This document shows positions 29,550 to 40,216 of a stretch of DNA of 64,000 bases, one piece after another. The position numbers and the translations under genes were made by a program. Source of the DNA: Leptospira kobayashii (GTDB taxonomy: Bacteria; Spirochaetota; Leptospiria; Leptospirales; Leptospiraceae). The notes under the pieces are model-generated. The model was not told the DNA's origin. It saw only the letters and a program-made list of their open reading frames with translations, and made no database searches. The DNA is taken from assembly GCF_003114835.2 (NCBI RefSeq), contig NZ_AP025028.1, positions 3,438,001 through 3,502,000 of the forward strand. Direction: 5' to 3'. Every line of letters begins with the position of its first letter. The first letter of the stretch is position 1.

Positions 29550-30281
29550 TTAGAAGTAGACGTAACCAGTATAGAAAAAATATGACCCAAGTGAAAGAAA
29601 TGACAACACTTTTGTAAAAAGTACAGAACGTTTTCTGACAAGAAAATCCAAGAGACCGGTGACCATACCCAAGGCGGCCAAACTCCAACCTAATACGACA
29701 TAATCATAATAAAATAGATAAATGAGATAAGCGATTCCGAATCCCAAACCAATATCTTGTAGATCCCCCCAAAATCTCCTTTTAAACCGCTCCCAAAGCG
29801 TACCACGGGCCTCTCTTTCTTCTCTGCGCCTTCTCTTCCATCTTTGGAAGCGAGTCTCCCTTACAATCCCAAATACGGAATCATAACGGCTGGAACGGGG
29901 GAAAGAAGAATCTCTTCCGGAACCGAATCTTCGGTCCTGGTATTCCGGTTGGACTGGGGGAAATATATCATAACAACCACCAATGGATAAAACCAGGTCG
30001 TTGTCAGGGAGTGAGGAAAAATAATCCCGAAAAGGCCAGAGCTTTCTGAATACGGGGTAGGCTCGGCCGGAGGATATATCCTTTTCTTGGAGTACAGTTC
30101 CATTGCGGACTGTAGAGGAATACATCCTGCCTTTTTCTTCTTTGATTTCAACCGCTAACCTAACGAGTCTTTCGTGAAAGTTAAACTCTGCCTCTAAGAT
30201 ATCTCCGAGAGGAGTTTCCATAGTATAGGCTCGGGTGAAACCCGGTGTGCGGGGTTTCTGTTTCCTCCAAACATGCTTCAT
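29550..30281 (-). CDS. Hypothetical membrane protein (243 aa)
   Basis: An unrecognised protein with a soluble N-terminal two thirds (MHE-like start, PLGDILEAEFNFHERLVRLAVEIKEEKG, then KLWPFRDYFSSLPDNDLVLSIGGCYD) and a basic arginine-rich stretch (RFQRWKRRRREEREARG). Two or three hydrophobic helices follow in the last 75 residues (GLGFGIAYLIYLFYYDYVVLG; VLSFLSLGSYFFYTGYVYF). The topology suggests a cytoplasmic domain tethered to the inner membrane. It sits between cheW and a tiny ribosomal-protein-like gene on the same strand. Confidence 0.7.
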   Translation of the reverse strand: MKHVWRKQKPRTPGFTRAYTMETPLGDILEAEFNFHERLVRLAVEIKEEKGRMYSSTVRNGTVLQEKDISSGRAYPVFRKLWPFRDYFSSLPDNDLVLSIGGCYDIFPPVQPEYQDRRFGSGRDSSFPRSSRYDSVFGIVRETRFQRWKRRRREEREARGTLWERFKRRFWGDLQDIGLGFGIAYLIYLFYYDYVVLGWSLAALGMVTGLLDFLVRKRSVLFTKVLSFLSLGSYFFYTGYVYF

Positions 30282-30322
30282 AAAAGATGTATCGGAGGAA
30301 ATAGAAAGTCACTGAAGGAAGA

Positions 30323-30415
30323 TTATTTCTTCTTTTTGTGGCGGTTGGCTCTTCTTTTTTTCTTACGTTTGTGGGTTGCGATTTTTCTACGCTTTCTCTT
30401 TTTTCCGGAAGGCAT
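30323..30415 (-). CDS. Very small basic ribosomal-type protein (AURKAIP1/COX24-like)
   Basis: A 30-residue frame beginning MPSGKKRKRRKIATHKRKKK and composed almost entirely of Lys, Arg and His. This is the pattern of the AURKAIP1/COX24 (mS38-like) small ribosomal protein found in Bacteroidetes and spirochaetes. It is preceded by a near-perfect ribosome-binding site (AAGGAGGAAGGA directly before the ATG), which argues strongly for expression. It is easily missed because of its length. A role on the small ribosomal subunit is inferred from the family. Confidence 0.82.
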   Translation of the reverse strand: MPSGKKRKRRKIATHKRKKKRRANRHKKKK

Positions 30416-30451
30416 TCCTTCCTCCTTATATAAGCCGTTTAAGTCAAAATT

Positions 30452-31522
30452 CTAATCGAGGTACTTTTGTAAATGTTTATTTTTACGCATAGAAGAGAGC
30501 ATCGATTTGATCTCTCCAATACCTTCTCTGGAAGAAACAAAGATAACATCCGGCTCTTCCACGACAATCAAATCATTCACTCCCAAAAAGGCAATGAGGT
30601 CTTTGGAAACGGAAGAAATGTTCCCTGAAGATTTGTGATAGATGACTTCTTTTCCTTGGTGGTGATTTTTCCCTGCGTCGCCGGGAAGAATCCTTTCCAA
30701 GGACATCCAAGATCCCACATCATCCCAATTGAAACTAGCTTCTACCATTCGGATCCGGTTGGATCTTTCCATAATGGCAGTATCAATCGCTTCACTCGGT
30801 AAAAGGGAAAATGCGTTTTTCAAATCTCCGAAATTTTTAAAAGGGAATCCGTTCTTTAACGGCTGTAATAGGGAAGGAGCATGTCTTTCAAACTCTTCCA
30901 AAATGGTTTTTACCCGAAAAAGAAAGATCCCGGGATTCCAGTAAAAATCCTTTTTTTTGATATATTTCAGTGCCGTCTTAAAATCCGGTTTTTCGAAAAA
31001 AGCTTTCACCTGATATCCGACATCGGTCGGTTTTCCCGCACTGATATAACCGTAACCCACTTCGGGGCGGTTGGGTTTTACACCCAATAGAACCAAGCCG
31101 TGTTCCGTCTCAAATAATGCCTGTTCAATGGTCTTCGTAAATTCTTTGATAGGATCGATAAACGCATCCGCAGACAAAACGATTAGGTTCGGATTTCCGT
31201 ATTTCTTTTGAAAATGTAAGGCAGATAAGGCGATGATCGGTGCGGTGTTTTTACCTTCCGGTTCGATGATAAAGTTAGTGGAAGGAAATTTGGGATCTTT
31301 TTTCAAGATCTCGTTTTTCAGATTGGAATTGGTCCCAATATAAATACGGTCCAGGCTGGTAATCGTAAGCGCCCGGTCGATTGTCTCTTTCAGTAATGTT
31401 TTATTGGAATAAACTTTCTGTAATTGTTTCGGGGAATTGGTACGGGATCTGGGCCAAAACCTTTCTCCCTTTCCTCCCGCCATAATCAAAACAACAGGTA
31501 ACTCTTTTGGTAACTTTGCCAT
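30452..31522 (-). CDS. manC: Mannose-1-phosphate guanylyltransferase
   Basis: A nucleotidyltransferase that makes GDP-mannose for surface polysaccharide synthesis. At 356 aa it is the short form without the C-terminal isomerase domain. The signature [17 protein letters not shown] (residues 11-27), with PKQLQ downstream, binds [44 protein letters not shown] and [17 protein letters not shown] are typical of the mannose-specific subgroup. The start is isolated by about 65 bases from hfq. The symbol follows the common bacterial name for this activity. Confidence 0.88.
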   Translation of the reverse strand: MAKLPKELPVVLIMAGGKGERFWPRSRTNSPKQLQKVYSNKTLLKETIDRALTITSLDRIYIGTNSNLKNEILKKDPKFPSTNFIIEPEGKNTAPIIALSALHFQKKYGNPNLIVLSADAFIDPIKEFTKTIEQALFETEHGLVLLGVKPNRPEVGYGYISAGKPTDVGYQVKAFFEKPDFKTALKYIKKKDFYWNPGIFLFRVKTILEEFERHAPSLLQPLKNGFPFKNFGDLKNAFSLLPSEAIDTAIMERSNRIRMVEASFNWDDVGSWMSLERILPGDAGKNHHQGKEVIYHKSSGNISSVSKDLIAFLGVNDLIVVEEPDVIFVSSREGIGEIKSMLSSMRKNKHLQKYLD

Positions 31523-31587
31523 ATTTCAAATATCCGCTAGTTACCAAGTTTTAAGAGAGTAGGAAAAGGAAAACAAGAAATGCTCCC

Positions 31588-31839
31588 TTAGGCAGTGGGA
31601 GCGTCCTTAGGTGCGTCTTCCGAATGCAGTTTGATCGGTTTCGCCGGAATGATTGTGGAAATGGCATGTTTGTAAACTAAGCTTTGTTTGTTATCATTTT
31701 CCAAGACAATTGTAAAGTTATCGAAACTCACTACCTTACCTTTGAGCGGAACCCCGTTTAACAAGTAAATTGTGAGATCGATTTTTTCCTTTCGAGCAGT
31801 ATTGAGAAGTTGGTCTTGGATGTTGTTTTTTGCAGACAT
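31588..31839 (-). CDS. hfq: RNA chaperone Hfq
   Basis: An 83-residue Sm-like protein that forms hexamers and pairs small RNAs with mRNAs. Sm1 ([29 protein letters not shown]) and Sm2 ([13 protein letters not shown]) are intact, with the Gln of [14 protein letters not shown] on the proximal face. The short acidic tail is typical of non-enterobacterial Hfq. It lies directly downstream of miaA on the same strand, the widely conserved miaA-hfq arrangement. Confidence 0.95.
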   Translation of the reverse strand: MSAKNNIQDQLLNTARKEKIDLTIYLLNGVPLKGKVVSFDNFTIVLENDNKQSLVYKHAISTIIPAKPIKLHSEDAPKDAPTA

Positions 31840-31867
31840 AGGAAATTCCCGAGTGGTTTCTATATTT

Positions 31868-32755
31868 TTAATCTATTTTTGTAAATTCTTTGAGCGCTAA
31901 ATCCCAGGACATTGGAACGAGAAGTGGATCTTTTCGAAACCAAGTGACCTGTCTTTTGGCATAATTTCTATGAGACTGTGCCAAACGTTCAAGTAATGTA
32001 TTAAAATCGATTTTTCCATACAAGAAATCAAGCGCAAAATTGTATCCCAAAGAATGCAAGCCCGGACAGTCGGGACCGTACTTTTCCAAAACCAATTTGG
32101 TCTCTTCCAACATCCCATCCTTCAATAGACCGGGCACTCTGGTTTCAATTCGTGCATACAAATCTACGCGAGGCCAATCCAACCAAACTGCTTTCGGCTT
32201 CAGATCCGGAAATTCTTCCAAAAACCCTCCTGTAGTATGACTGGAAACTTCAGACCAAAGAACGCCTGTGAGCACAACTTCCAAAGCTCTGCGGATCCTA
32301 TATCCATCCGTCTCAGAAATATTCTGAAATGCTTTCGGATCTTTTTCCTGAAGGAGTAAAACTGCTTCCGAAAGAGGTAGATTTTGGGCGAAATCTTTTG
32401 TCTCTTGGGGTACATTTGGTACGGGAAACATTCCCATCAGGAAAGCGCGTAAATAAAATCCGGTTCCGCAGACAAGAAAGGGAGTTTTGTTTCTGTTCCA
32501 AATGGAGAGGATCGCATCTCTTGCCCAAGTGGAATACTGTTTGGCGTTGGGAGATTTATCTGCGGTTAAAATTCCGACCAGCCAGTGAGGGATATGATCT
32601 TTTTCTTTTTCTGTAGGGGATGTGGTACCTACGGCAAGTTCCGAATACACTTGCCTGGAATCAAAAGATACAACTTCAAATCGATCGGGATCCAAAGATT
32701 GGGTGAGGGAAGTTTTGCCGGAACCGGTAGGCCCGGCAAGAATGGGTAGGATCAT
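31868..32755 (-). CDS. miaA: tRNA dimethylallyltransferase MiaA
   Basis: Adds a dimethylallyl group to A37 of tRNAs that read codons beginning with U. At 295 aa it is near the family length. The P-loop is [13 protein letters not shown] (about residues 5-17), the substrate motif is [19 protein letters not shown], and the C-terminal [18 protein letters not shown] is the conserved tRNA-contact region. It lies 28 bases upstream of hfq on the same strand. Confidence 0.95.
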   Translation of the reverse strand: MILPILAGPTGSGKTSLTQSLDPDRFEVVSFDSRQVYSELAVGTTSPTEKEKDHIPHWLVGILTADKSPNAKQYSTWARDAILSIWNRNKTPFLVCGTGFYLRAFLMGMFPVPNVPQETKDFAQNLPLSEAVLLLQEKDPKAFQNISETDGYRIRRALEVVLTGVLWSEVSSHTTGGFLEEFPDLKPKAVWLDWPRVDLYARIETRVPGLLKDGMLEETKLVLEKYGPDCPGLHSLGYNFALDFLYGKIDFNTLLERLAQSHRNYAKRQVTWFRKDPLLVPMSWDLALKEFTKID

Positions 32756-32873
32756 TTTATGAGAAATTCCATAACTATGGGAACGGAAAGATCAGAAGGT
32801 AGGAAAATACAAAATGGGAAAAGATGCAAGGAAGGAAGAACTCTCCCTTCCTTCTCCAATCATAAAGAACTTT

Positions 32874-33395
32874 TTAAGCTTCCTCTTCTTCAGCGGCAGG
32901 AGTGTCATCTTCCGCTTCTTCCAATTCCTCTGTTTCTTCCAGAAGTTCTTCTTCAACTACCGGATCTTCTTCATCCTCAACATCGTATTCACTTTGACGG
33001 ATGGCAGCCATTCGTGATTTGATCGCCGGTTTTGCCAACTGGTCGGCCCCACATTTAGGGCATTTTTTTTCAGGTTTGTTCAGATCGTAAAATTTAGTGG
33101 AACAAGAATAACATGTAAATTTTTTACCGAGCGGGCCATTGGCAGCAAGTTCCGCTTTCGATACTTTCACAGGGGCTACCGGTTTTTCTTTTGCGGCTGT
33201 TGGTTTGGACTTAGACAAGGATTGTTTTGCGGAACCAGCCTTAGGAGGAGATTTTGGTTTCTCTTCCTTTTTTTTAGCGGGTTTAACATCCTTGGATGCC
33301 TTTACCGGAGCTTTTTTCTTCGGTGGAGGGGCTGACTTTTTAACTGCTTTCTTTGCTACCATAGGAGTTCTTTTGACGATCTTCGGAGACCCCAT
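32874..33395 (-). CDS. Zinc-ribbon protein with charged low-complexity arms
   Basis: A 173-residue protein in three parts. A Lys/Pro/Ala-rich basic arm covers about residues 1-95. A zinc ribbon, [28 protein letters not shown], follows with two CxxC pairs, like the TIGR02300-type FYDLN acid family. The last part is a very acidic Glu-rich tail (about 135-173). The opposite-charge arms suggest nucleic-acid or protein contacts. The first ATG (33395) is reported; an ATG 11 codons later (33362) is a good alternative. It is divergent from pdxJ. Confidence 0.75.
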   Translation of the reverse strand: MGSPKIVKRTPMVAKKAVKKSAPPPKKKAPVKASKDVKPAKKKEEKPKSPPKAGSAKQSLSKSKPTAAKEKPVAPVKVSKAELAANGPLGKKFTCYSCSTKFYDLNKPEKKCPKCGADQLAKPAIKSRMAAIRQSEYDVEDEEDPVVEEELLEETEELEEAEDDTPAAEEEEA

Positions 33396-33467
33396 CTCTG
33401 GGACAACCTTTTTGAAATTTGACGTTTTTCTCCTGGATGAAAATTATAGGAAAGTATTTTTTTTATT

Positions 33468-34235
33468 ATGGCTCAATTAAGTGTAAACGTAAACAAGATC
33501 GCCACCTTGCGCAACTCCCGAGGCGGGGATATTCCCAATGTAGTGCATTTTTCCGAATTGATCCTAAATGCGGGAGCACATGGAATCACGGTTCACCCTA
33601 GGAAAGACCAAAGGCATATTACAACGGAAGATGTTTTTTCCCTTCAAATTTTTCTTTCGAAGTACAATCGGAACGCTTCCTTTCACAGAGAATTCAACAT
33701 TGAGGGGGAACCTAGCGAACGTTTTGTGAAATTGGTTTTGGAGGCCAAACCGGACCAGGCGACACTCGTTCCGGTCCGTCCGGGAGAAATCACATCCGAT
33801 CACGGTTTTAATTTAAAGGACAAATCGGAAGTCGATCGTTTAGCACCGATTATTGACAAATTCCATAGAGAAAAAATCAGAGTTTCCTTATTTATGGATA
33901 CGGATTCTTCCCAATATAAAACGGCAAAAGAAATCGGCGCAGACCGGATTGAATTTTACACAGGCCCTTTTGCCCATGCCTACGACCAATCGGAAGAAGC
34001 GGGAAAAGTATATTATAAAGAGTATGAAAATGCAGCGGAAGTTGCATTCAAATTGGGCCTCGGGATCAATGCAGGACACGATCTGGACACGAACAATTTG
34101 AAACTATTTTCCCATCTTCCCCATCTTGCGGAAGTGTCCATAGGACATAGATTGGTGGCGCAAAGCCTTGTGGACGGAATGGAAAAAACGGTAAAATCCT
34201 ATCTCAAAATTCTTTCGAAAGAAACCGGATCTTAG
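33468..34235 (+). CDS. pdxJ: Pyridoxine 5'-phosphate synthase
   Basis: Makes pyridoxine 5'-phosphate from 1-deoxy-D-xylulose 5-phosphate and 3-amino-2-oxopropyl phosphate, the last ring-forming step of the DXP-dependent vitamin B6 route. At 255 aa it is slightly longer than usual. LSVNVNKIATLRNSRGG, GITVHPRKDQRHI, LVPVRPGEITSDHGFNL, ADRIEFYTGPFAHA and GINAGHDLDTNNL are conserved TIM-barrel motifs. The 3' end overlaps the convergent lipoprotein gene by 32 bases. Confidence 0.95.
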   Translation: MAQLSVNVNKIATLRNSRGGDIPNVVHFSELILNAGAHGITVHPRKDQRHITTEDVFSLQIFLSKYNRNASFHREFNIEGEPSERFVKLVLEAKPDQATLVPVRPGEITSDHGFNLKDKSEVDRLAPIIDKFHREKIRVSLFMDTDSSQYKTAKEIGADRIEFYTGPFAHAYDQSEEAGKVYYKEYENAAEVAFKLGLGINAGHDLDTNNLKLFSHLPHLAEVSIGHRLVAQSLVDGMEKTVKSYLKILSKETGS

Positions 34236-35139
34236 AATAAACAGGATCCTGGTCTATCAACAGTTTTGCGGATCTTTCCAAAGCAAGACAGAGATCCGCT
34301 TCTTTTTTACCTTTCTTTTTAAGAACCTGAATCTCATTTAAAAAAAGTTTCAATGCTTCCCTCGCCCCGTTTTCATTGCCTGTTCCTGCCGCCAAACGAA
34401 GCTTACGCCAAGACTCGGTAATAGGATGGTTCGAAACAGTTCCTTCCTTTGTCTCCCCTCCCTTATGATAGGCACCTGTGTCCCAGACCCGGGAGAAAGG
34501 ATCCGTTTTCACCTGGTCGCTCAGTAATTTGTCGGAATAAATGGAACGTGCTGTTTTTATATAAGGTAAAATTTCCGATTTTTCCGGTTCGGAAAAGGAT
34601 AGGTAACATTCGGAAAACACCCCTTTTCGAAGCATATCCTTTGTTAGATGGCCTTCTTTAGCAAGAAACAAAACGGAAGGAAAAGCTTCCTTGTGCCTGT
34701 ATTCTTCTCCGCAAGACCGGATCGCTTTGGAATAGGCAGCCAATGTTTTTCCTTCCTCAAAAGTCAGGCTCATGTCTTCCAGATTGTTTGAACTTTCTGC
34801 GGAAAGACGGAGCATGTTTTTATAAAGAGTGTCGTCCGGATTTTTTTCCAATGCCTTTTTGAACGCGGTGTAACTTTCACTGAAATTACCGCGCCTGTAT
34901 TCCAGAAGTCCCCAAGTATAACAGAGAAATCCGTCATCCGTGTCCTTGTTTCGGCAAACATACCTTAAACGGGACAAAGCGTCTTCCCTTGAATCCGCAC
35001 TTTCCCAGACATCCAAAAGTACCTCTTCCAGGAAACTCAAGGTTTCCAAACTATAAGGATCAGTTGTAGGGTTTTTATTCGGTGCGGAACAGGAATAAAT
35101 GATAAGGAAGGAAAAAAGAAAAATGCCGAATCCTTTCAT
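34204..35139 (-). CDS. TPR-like lipoprotein (311 aa)
   Basis: Begins with a lipoprotein signal peptide (MKGFGIFLFSFLIIYSCSAP) whose lipobox is IIYSC with Cys17. The mature part is helical. It includes a TPR-like stretch (CYTWGLLEYRRGNFSESYTAFKKALEKNPDDTLYKNML) and several conserved Cys residues (YVCRNKD, FLCYTW, SCGEEYR, SECYLSF) that could form periplasmic disulphides. It probably resides in the envelope. The 3' end overlaps convergent pdxJ. No specific partner is evident. Confidence 0.78.
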   Translation of the reverse strand: MKGFGIFLFSFLIIYSCSAPNKNPTTDPYSLETLSFLEEVLLDVWESADSREDALSRLRYVCRNKDTDDGFLCYTWGLLEYRRGNFSESYTAFKKALEKNPDDTLYKNMLRLSAESSNNLEDMSLTFEEGKTLAAYSKAIRSCGEEYRHKEAFPSVLFLAKEGHLTKDMLRKGVFSECYLSFSEPEKSEILPYIKTARSIYSDKLLSDQVKTDPFSRVWDTGAYHKGGETKEGTVSNHPITESWRKLRLAAGTGNENGAREALKLFLNEIQVLKKKGKKEADLCLALERSAKLLIDQDPVYSKIRFLSKEF

Positions 35140-35218
35140 GGATATGTCTATTTTAACGTAAGAATCGAGGATTGTCCCGTTTTTTTTCAGTTGCCCAGTC
35201 TGGAAAATCAGGTTTTCC

Positions 35219-37087
35219 TTGCCTAATCTAAGTACAAAATCGAGAGAACCATTGAAACGTATTTTATATCTAATCTCCCTATCGGCAATACTTTGCTTAA
35301 CCCTCCCTGCCGGATTTATATCCTGTGAACCGGAGGCGAAAAAAGCCCAAAAACAGGTTACTAATTTTACCTACCAAGATTTTGAAAACGTGGTCCAAGC
35401 GGTAGATAAATACTATATAGATAAAATTATCAATAAAGACCGCGCCTTTATCGATGCGGCGGCCTTTGCAACGTTAAGTATGCCGCATCCCCTTTATCTC
35501 TATCCCGAAAGTTACTTCAACGAACGGGAGAAATACGATGATAAGGAAGAACTTTATCCCGGCAAAACATTCAAGATCTCTCCTTCCGACAAATTTGTGT
35601 TATTCGATCCTGACTACGAACAGGTAGAAAAGATTCAAAAGGAAAAACTCAAAAAGAACGAGAACAAAAAACTCTCCGACGAAGAAGTTAAAAAACTGAT
35701 CGAAAGGGAAAAACTCAAAAAATCCGTCATTACGGCAAAATGGGAAGAAATCAATTTTTCAAAAAAAGATTTTGATCGTGTGATCGCTTACCTAAGAGAC
35801 AATCTTGACAAATACAAAACTCCCGTTCTGAAAGGACTCATCGAATTGGATGGTGAAGTTTCCGAAGATGAGGAAGAGAAAAAAGATTTTACCATGGAAC
35901 AAGTGTTTCTTGGTGCTGCGAACGGTTATCTCAACTCACTGGATCCTCACTCCAATGTTTTTCTCAAAGAAGTTTGGGAAGAATCCATGGCAAAAATCAA
36001 TGACAGTTCCTTCGAAGGAATCGGTGCCATTTTATCCGGTGGCGGTTCCAGAGAAGTGGTCGTTGAAAACCCGTTGGAAGGAAGCCCTGCGGTGAAAGCG
36101 GGAGTCAGAAGCGGAGACGTAATCGTTGCCGTAGACGGCAAGGTGATCAAAAACCTTTCCTTGGACAAAGTGGTTAAAAAAATCAAAGGTACAAAAGGTA
36201 CGAAAGTAGCCCTCACTCTCAGACGTAAGGGAAATACCGGGAACGTGGATATCGAAGTGATTCGTGATAAAATCACAATCAAAAATATCACTTATCATCT
36301 GTTAAAGGAAAATCCTCAGGTAGGTTATATCAAACTTACCGGCTTTGTAAAAACACAAGGTGGAGAACAAGCGGATGCGCTCATCGTAAAAGGTTTGCGT
36401 GCTTTGGAAGAAGAAGCCAAAAACAACAACAAACCTCTCAAAGCGGTTGTTCTGGACCTTCGCAATAACGCAGGCGGATATTTGGATCTTGCGATTGATA
36501 TTGCGGATATGTTCATCGAAAAGGGATTGATTGTTTCCACAAAAGTTCCTAACAGAAGCCCGGATGAGCAGTTTGCTAGCAAAAAAGACATCACAAATCT
36601 TCCTTTGGTAGTGCTGATCAATTCCAAATCCGCATCCGCTTCGGAAATCGTAGCAAGTGCCATCCAACACCACGGACGAGGGATTTTACTCGGGGAAAGA
36701 ACGTTCGGAAAAGCAACGGTTCAAAAACTGATGGATCTTCCGGGTAACGCGGATTATCTGCTCAAGATCACGAATTCCCGTTATTACTCTCCTTCCGGAA
36801 AAACCATCCAAGTAGTCGGAGTTTCACCTGATATCGAAGTATCCGAAGAAGCGGACGGAAGTTTCCCATTCCGTTACAGAGAAGAAGATATGTGGAACCA
36901 TTTGCCTAAAATTCCTTACGACGGAGTGGTGAAGTCCAAGTTCAATATCGATGCAATCAAAGATTATGCTAAGAAACAAGGGAAAGCGGATGCTTTCTTG
37001 AAACAACATGCAGGAGATGCGATCAAACCCGACTATATGTTGATCCGTAGTTTGGATTATATAGAAGGATTGCTCAACACCAAGTGA
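35219..37087 (+). CDS. C-terminal processing peptidase (S41 family)
   Basis: A Ctp/Prc-type serine protease of 622 aa that trims or degrades envelope proteins. The start codon is TTG (35219). A signal segment (residues about 14-35) ends near PAGFISC, so it may be a lipoprotein. The PDZ domain at about 265-340 has [29 protein letters not shown]. The catalytic core has the Ser473 / Lys498 dyad, with the motif [12 protein letters not shown] followed 25 residues later by RTFGK. An unusually charged Lys/Glu-rich insertion (about 130-200) precedes the PDZ. nadB overlaps its stop by four bases. Confidence 0.9.
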   Translation: MPNLSTKSREPLKRILYLISLSAILCLTLPAGFISCEPEAKKAQKQVTNFTYQDFENVVQAVDKYYIDKIINKDRAFIDAAAFATLSMPHPLYLYPESYFNEREKYDDKEELYPGKTFKISPSDKFVLFDPDYEQVEKIQKEKLKKNENKKLSDEEVKKLIEREKLKKSVITAKWEEINFSKKDFDRVIAYLRDNLDKYKTPVLKGLIELDGEVSEDEEEKKDFTMEQVFLGAANGYLNSLDPHSNVFLKEVWEESMAKINDSSFEGIGAILSGGGSREVVVENPLEGSPAVKAGVRSGDVIVAVDGKVIKNLSLDKVVKKIKGTKGTKVALTLRRKGNTGNVDIEVIRDKITIKNITYHLLKENPQVGYIKLTGFVKTQGGEQADALIVKGLRALEEEAKNNNKPLKAVVLDLRNNAGGYLDLAIDIADMFIEKGLIVSTKVPNRSPDEQFASKKDITNLPLVVLINSKSASASEIVASAIQHHGRGILLGERTFGKATVQKLMDLPGNADYLLKITNSRYYSPSGKTIQVVGVSPDIEVSEEADGSFPFRYREEDMWNHLPKIPYDGVVKSKFNIDAIKDYAKKQGKADAFLKQHAGDAIKPDYMLIRSLDYIEGLLNTK

Positions 37088-38685
37088 GCCGCATCCAAGC
37101 AGATTTTTTAATCATAGGGAGCGGAGTCAGCGGCCTTTTTTCGGCACTCAAACTCGCTCCCCTTGGTTCCGTAGTCGTCGTTACGAAAAAAGCCGACTAC
37201 GAGTCTAACACGAATTATGCGCAAGGCGGAATCGCCTCGGTATTTGACGATAAAGACAAATTTGAAGAACATATAGAAGATACTCTGAATGCAGGCGCAG
37301 GTCTTTGTGACCTGGATGCAGTCAAAGTCCTTGTCGAAGAAGGCCCAACCAGGGTGAGAGAACTACTCGAAATCGGAGTTCCTTTTACCAAGGACGAATC
37401 GGGTAATTTGGATCTGGCCCGGGAAGGCGGCCATAGAAAACACAGAATCATTCACTCTCACGATCGTACGGGAAGTGCGATTGAAACAGCTCTCTTGGAT
37501 GCGGTTCATGCAGTTCCGAATATCCGTATTTTGGAAAATCATGCCTGCGTGGATTTAATCACCCGCCACCATCTGAAGGACAAAGAAGATCTTCCTCTTC
37601 GTTGTTACGGTGCTTATATAGTGGATACGGAAACGGGAGAAGTGTTTCCGGTAATTGCCAAAAAAACCCTGCTAGCTACGGGAGGGTCCGGCCAGGTTTA
37701 TCTGCATTCCACGAATCCGAACATTGCAACGGGTGATGGGGTTGCAACTGCTTACCGTGCAGGTGCCATTATCAAGAATATGGAATTTTATCAATTCCAC
37801 CCTACTTCCTTATTTCATGAACAAGGAAACTCGTTTTTGATTTCGGAAGCTGTTCGAGGTCATGGTGGGATTCTAAAAGAAATGAACGGGCGCCCTTTTA
37901 TGAAAGACTATCATGAAATGGGAGAACTTGCTCCGAGAGATATAGTTGCACGCGCCATTGACGATACCATGAAAAAGCGCGGGGAATCCTATGTCCTACT
38001 CGATATTACACATAAACCGGCAAACGATATCATCCATCATTTTCCTACTATCTACGAACGTTGCAAAAAATTGGGAATCGATATCACAACCGATCCGATC
38101 CCTGTCGTTCCTGCGGCTCATTTTATGTGCGGTGGAGTTGCAACGGATCTATTCGGAAGAACCAATATTGCGGATCTGTATGCCGTGGGTGAGACCGCTT
38201 GCACGGGAGTTCACGGCGGCAACCGCCTAGCATCCAATAGTTTATTGGAATGCGTTGTTTTTGCACAAAGAATCGCCAATGATATCCGCTCCCAAGGAAA
38301 ATTGGATTATGCGAAAGAAATCGTAAATATTCCCGATTGGAATAAAGAAGGAACCACAAACACGGAAGAATGGGTTTTGATTTCTCATAATTTGGTCGAG
38401 ATCAAAACCATCATGAGTAATTATGTGGGGATCGTAAGATCCAATTTGCGATTGGAAAGAGCGCTACGCCGACTGAATCTGATCTCTGAAGAAGTAAAAG
38501 ACTATTACAAACGAACTACTGTTTCTCTGGACCTATTAGAATTAAGGAATATTGTAAAAGTCGCAGAATTGATTGTTCGTTCCGCACTGCTTCGCAAGGA
38601 AAGCAGAGGATTACATTTTAGCACGGATTATCCGGAAGACAGATCTCCCTCTCGCAAAGACACAATTCTTTCAAATTTGTCTTAG
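37084..38685 (+). CDS. nadB: L-aspartate oxidase
   Basis: An FAD enzyme that makes iminoaspartate, the first step of NAD synthesis. At 533 aa it fits the family. The FAD-binding fold is [17 protein letters not shown]. The succinate-dehydrogenase-like active region is [18 protein letters not shown], then [29 protein letters not shown] and [17 protein letters not shown]. The Arg-containing [18 protein letters not shown] motif follows, and a C-terminal helical domain completes the protein. It starts at GTG inside the TGA of the protease gene. It is the last backbone gene before the integron. Confidence 0.95.
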   Translation: MSRIQADFLIIGSGVSGLFSALKLAPLGSVVVVTKKADYESNTNYAQGGIASVFDDKDKFEEHIEDTLNAGAGLCDLDAVKVLVEEGPTRVRELLEIGVPFTKDESGNLDLAREGGHRKHRIIHSHDRTGSAIETALLDAVHAVPNIRILENHACVDLITRHHLKDKEDLPLRCYGAYIVDTETGEVFPVIAKKTLLATGGSGQVYLHSTNPNIATGDGVATAYRAGAIIKNMEFYQFHPTSLFHEQGNSFLISEAVRGHGGILKEMNGRPFMKDYHEMGELAPRDIVARAIDDTMKKRGESYVLLDITHKPANDIIHHFPTIYERCKKLGIDITTDPIPVVPAAHFMCGGVATDLFGRTNIADLYAVGETACTGVHGGNRLASNSLLECVVFAQRIANDIRSQGKLDYAKEIVNIPDWNKEGTTNTEEWVLISHNLVEIKTIMSNYVGIVRSNLRLERALRRLNLISEEVKDYYKRTTVSLDLLELRNIVKVAELIVRSALLRKESRGLHFSTDYPEDRSPSRKDTILSNLS

Positions 38686-39072
38686 AATTTCCATTCAGCA
38701 TTCGAGTTTATCTCAACGTATTTTCTCTCTCACTCCTTTTCAAAAATAAAATCACCAATATTTGACCTGTCAGGCGAAAAAGTATTGCTACGTATCATCT
38801 GGTAACGAGAATTAGCCTCACTTTTTCTTGGGCTTGGGACTCATGGGGCGAAGCTATAACTTGATGTTACATAATATAAATGATACAGGTGTTATAAGAA
38901 CAAGATTCATTTATGATAAACAGATTGGATAGCTCAAGTGGTTTGGAGGCTGTTGGAACTGCTGGGATTATGTCACATCGTTAAATGAGACAAAACCCCT
39001 CTAAATAAAAAAACAGGAAACCGGAAATACTTTACATATGTTTAGTTATCATCGAAATTGGATATTTAAGTC
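38686..39072. other. Intergenic boundary between nadB and the integron recombinase
   Basis: 387 bases with no supportable gene. The composition shifts to more AT-rich here. I see no attC-like element, no TTTGN5CAAA-type SOS box of the kind described for Leptospira, and no tRNA. A CTTTACA element about 40 bases before the recombinase ATG could be part of a weak promoter, but no matching -10 stands out. This is the left edge of the accessory region. Confidence 0.5.
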
Positions 39073-40176
39073 ATGGATTCCATTCTTGAACTTAAATATT
39101 CACCGGAAGACAGCCGTTATATTCTCTATTTTCCCTATCGCGCAGAATGGGTTCGGTTGGCGAAGTCGATCCCCGGTAGAAGGTATGATTGGAATCGAAA
39201 TGTATGGTCTTTTCCACAAGATCCGGTTACTTTCAAAATCATTCTCAAAACTTTTTACGACACTCCGATTCGGTTTAATATAAAAGAGATTCCCCGGTCC
39301 GTAAAAATTCTCGCTGACCTTCACCAAGCGATGCGAGCCAGAAACTATTCCTTTCAGACGGCACGCACCTATTATCATTGGATCATTCAGATTTGTTTTC
39401 ATTTCCGAAAGCTTCCGTATCAAATCACGAAAGATGAAATCATCGAATTTACCGACTACAGCATAGAAATAAAATCACTTAGTGCGGCTAGCATTCGTTC
39501 TATGAGGCAAGCTTACCTTTTTTACTTCAAAGTAGTTCGTTGCCAATTTCCCGATCTTAGTTTTCCCAGAATGAAAAAGGAAAACACTTTGCCCGAAGTT
39601 CTTTCCGAGTCCGAAGTCAAAAAGATTCTGAATGCTCCCGCAAATCCAAAACACAAATTACTTCTCAAGCTGGCATATTCGGCAGGGCTTCGGGTCAGTG
39701 AAACGGTTCATCTTAAAATTTCGGATATTGATTTCGATCGAAAGATGATTCGTATCGAGCAAGCCAAAGGAAAAAAAGACAGATATTCCCTTCTTGCCGA
39801 TTCACTTTGTGAAGAGCTGAAAGAATACCTGCTCTACCGAAAGAAAGTATTGCAGTTTCGACCAATTTCCTCGGTAGAACGATCACCCGTTCTCAAAAAT
39901 GAATGGTTGTTTCCCGGAAGTGGAACCACTCGACTTTCCATACGTTCCGCCGAAAAGATCTTCGAGACTTCCAAACAGAAAACGGGAATTACCAAAAAAG
40001 TCTCCTTTCATTCTCTGCGTCATGCTTTCGCTACCCATCTTTTGGAACAAGGAACCGATCTACGAATGATTCAAACCTTGCTCGGCCATATGAGTGTACG
40101 AACCACGCAGATCTATGCGAAGGTGTCCCGCTCCCAGCTTACTAAAATCAGAAGCCCTTTCGATCGAATCGGTTAG
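39073..40176 (+). CDS. Integron-type tyrosine recombinase
   Basis: A 367-residue tyrosine recombinase directly beside the cassette array. The catalytic set is complete: Arg207 (SAGLRVSE), Lys232 region (AKGKKDR), His313 and Arg316 (HSLRHAFATH), His339 (LLGHMSV) and Tyr348 (TTQIYAKVS). The tail RSPFDRIG resembles the RSPLD ending of IntI proteins. Between DRYSLL and WLFP there are only about 25 residues after the helix, and the IntI-specific ALERKYP-like insert is not recognisable. The first 75 residues (PYRAEWVRLAKSIPGRRYDW, then W-S-F-P) form an extra N-terminal domain. It is transcribed in the same direction as the cassettes, unlike classical integrons. Its role as the cassette recombinase is inferred from position. 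Confidence 0.85.
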   Translation: MDSILELKYSPEDSRYILYFPYRAEWVRLAKSIPGRRYDWNRNVWSFPQDPVTFKIILKTFYDTPIRFNIKEIPRSVKILADLHQAMRARNYSFQTARTYYHWIIQICFHFRKLPYQITKDEIIEFTDYSIEIKSLSAASIRSMRQAYLFYFKVVRCQFPDLSFPRMKKENTLPEVLSESEVKKILNAPANPKHKLLLKLAYSAGLRVSETVHLKISDIDFDRKMIRIEQAKGKKDRYSLLADSLCEELKEYLLYRKKVLQFRPISSVERSPVLKNEWLFPGSGTTRLSIRSAEKIFETSKQKTGITKKVSFHSLRHAFATHLLEQGTDLRMIQTLLGHMSVRTTQIYAKVSRSQLTKIRSPFDRIG

Positions 40177-40181
40177 ACGTG

Positions 40182-40216
40182 TTCGGTTATCACCCGGAAA
40201 GAAGGGGATAACCGAA
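40182..40216 (+). terminator. Hairpin after the recombinase gene
   Basis: TTCGGTTATC, a bulged A, then CCC pair with GGGGATAACCGAA, giving a 13-bp stem around GGAAAGAA, five bases after the recombinase stop. No T tract follows, so it may end transcription weakly or take part in attI structure. Confidence 0.5.

Noticed and set aside
38686..39072. SOS box, tRNA or attachment duplication at the left edge of the integron
   Set aside because: I looked for TTTGN5CAAA-type boxes, tRNA folds and direct repeats and found none that I could defend.
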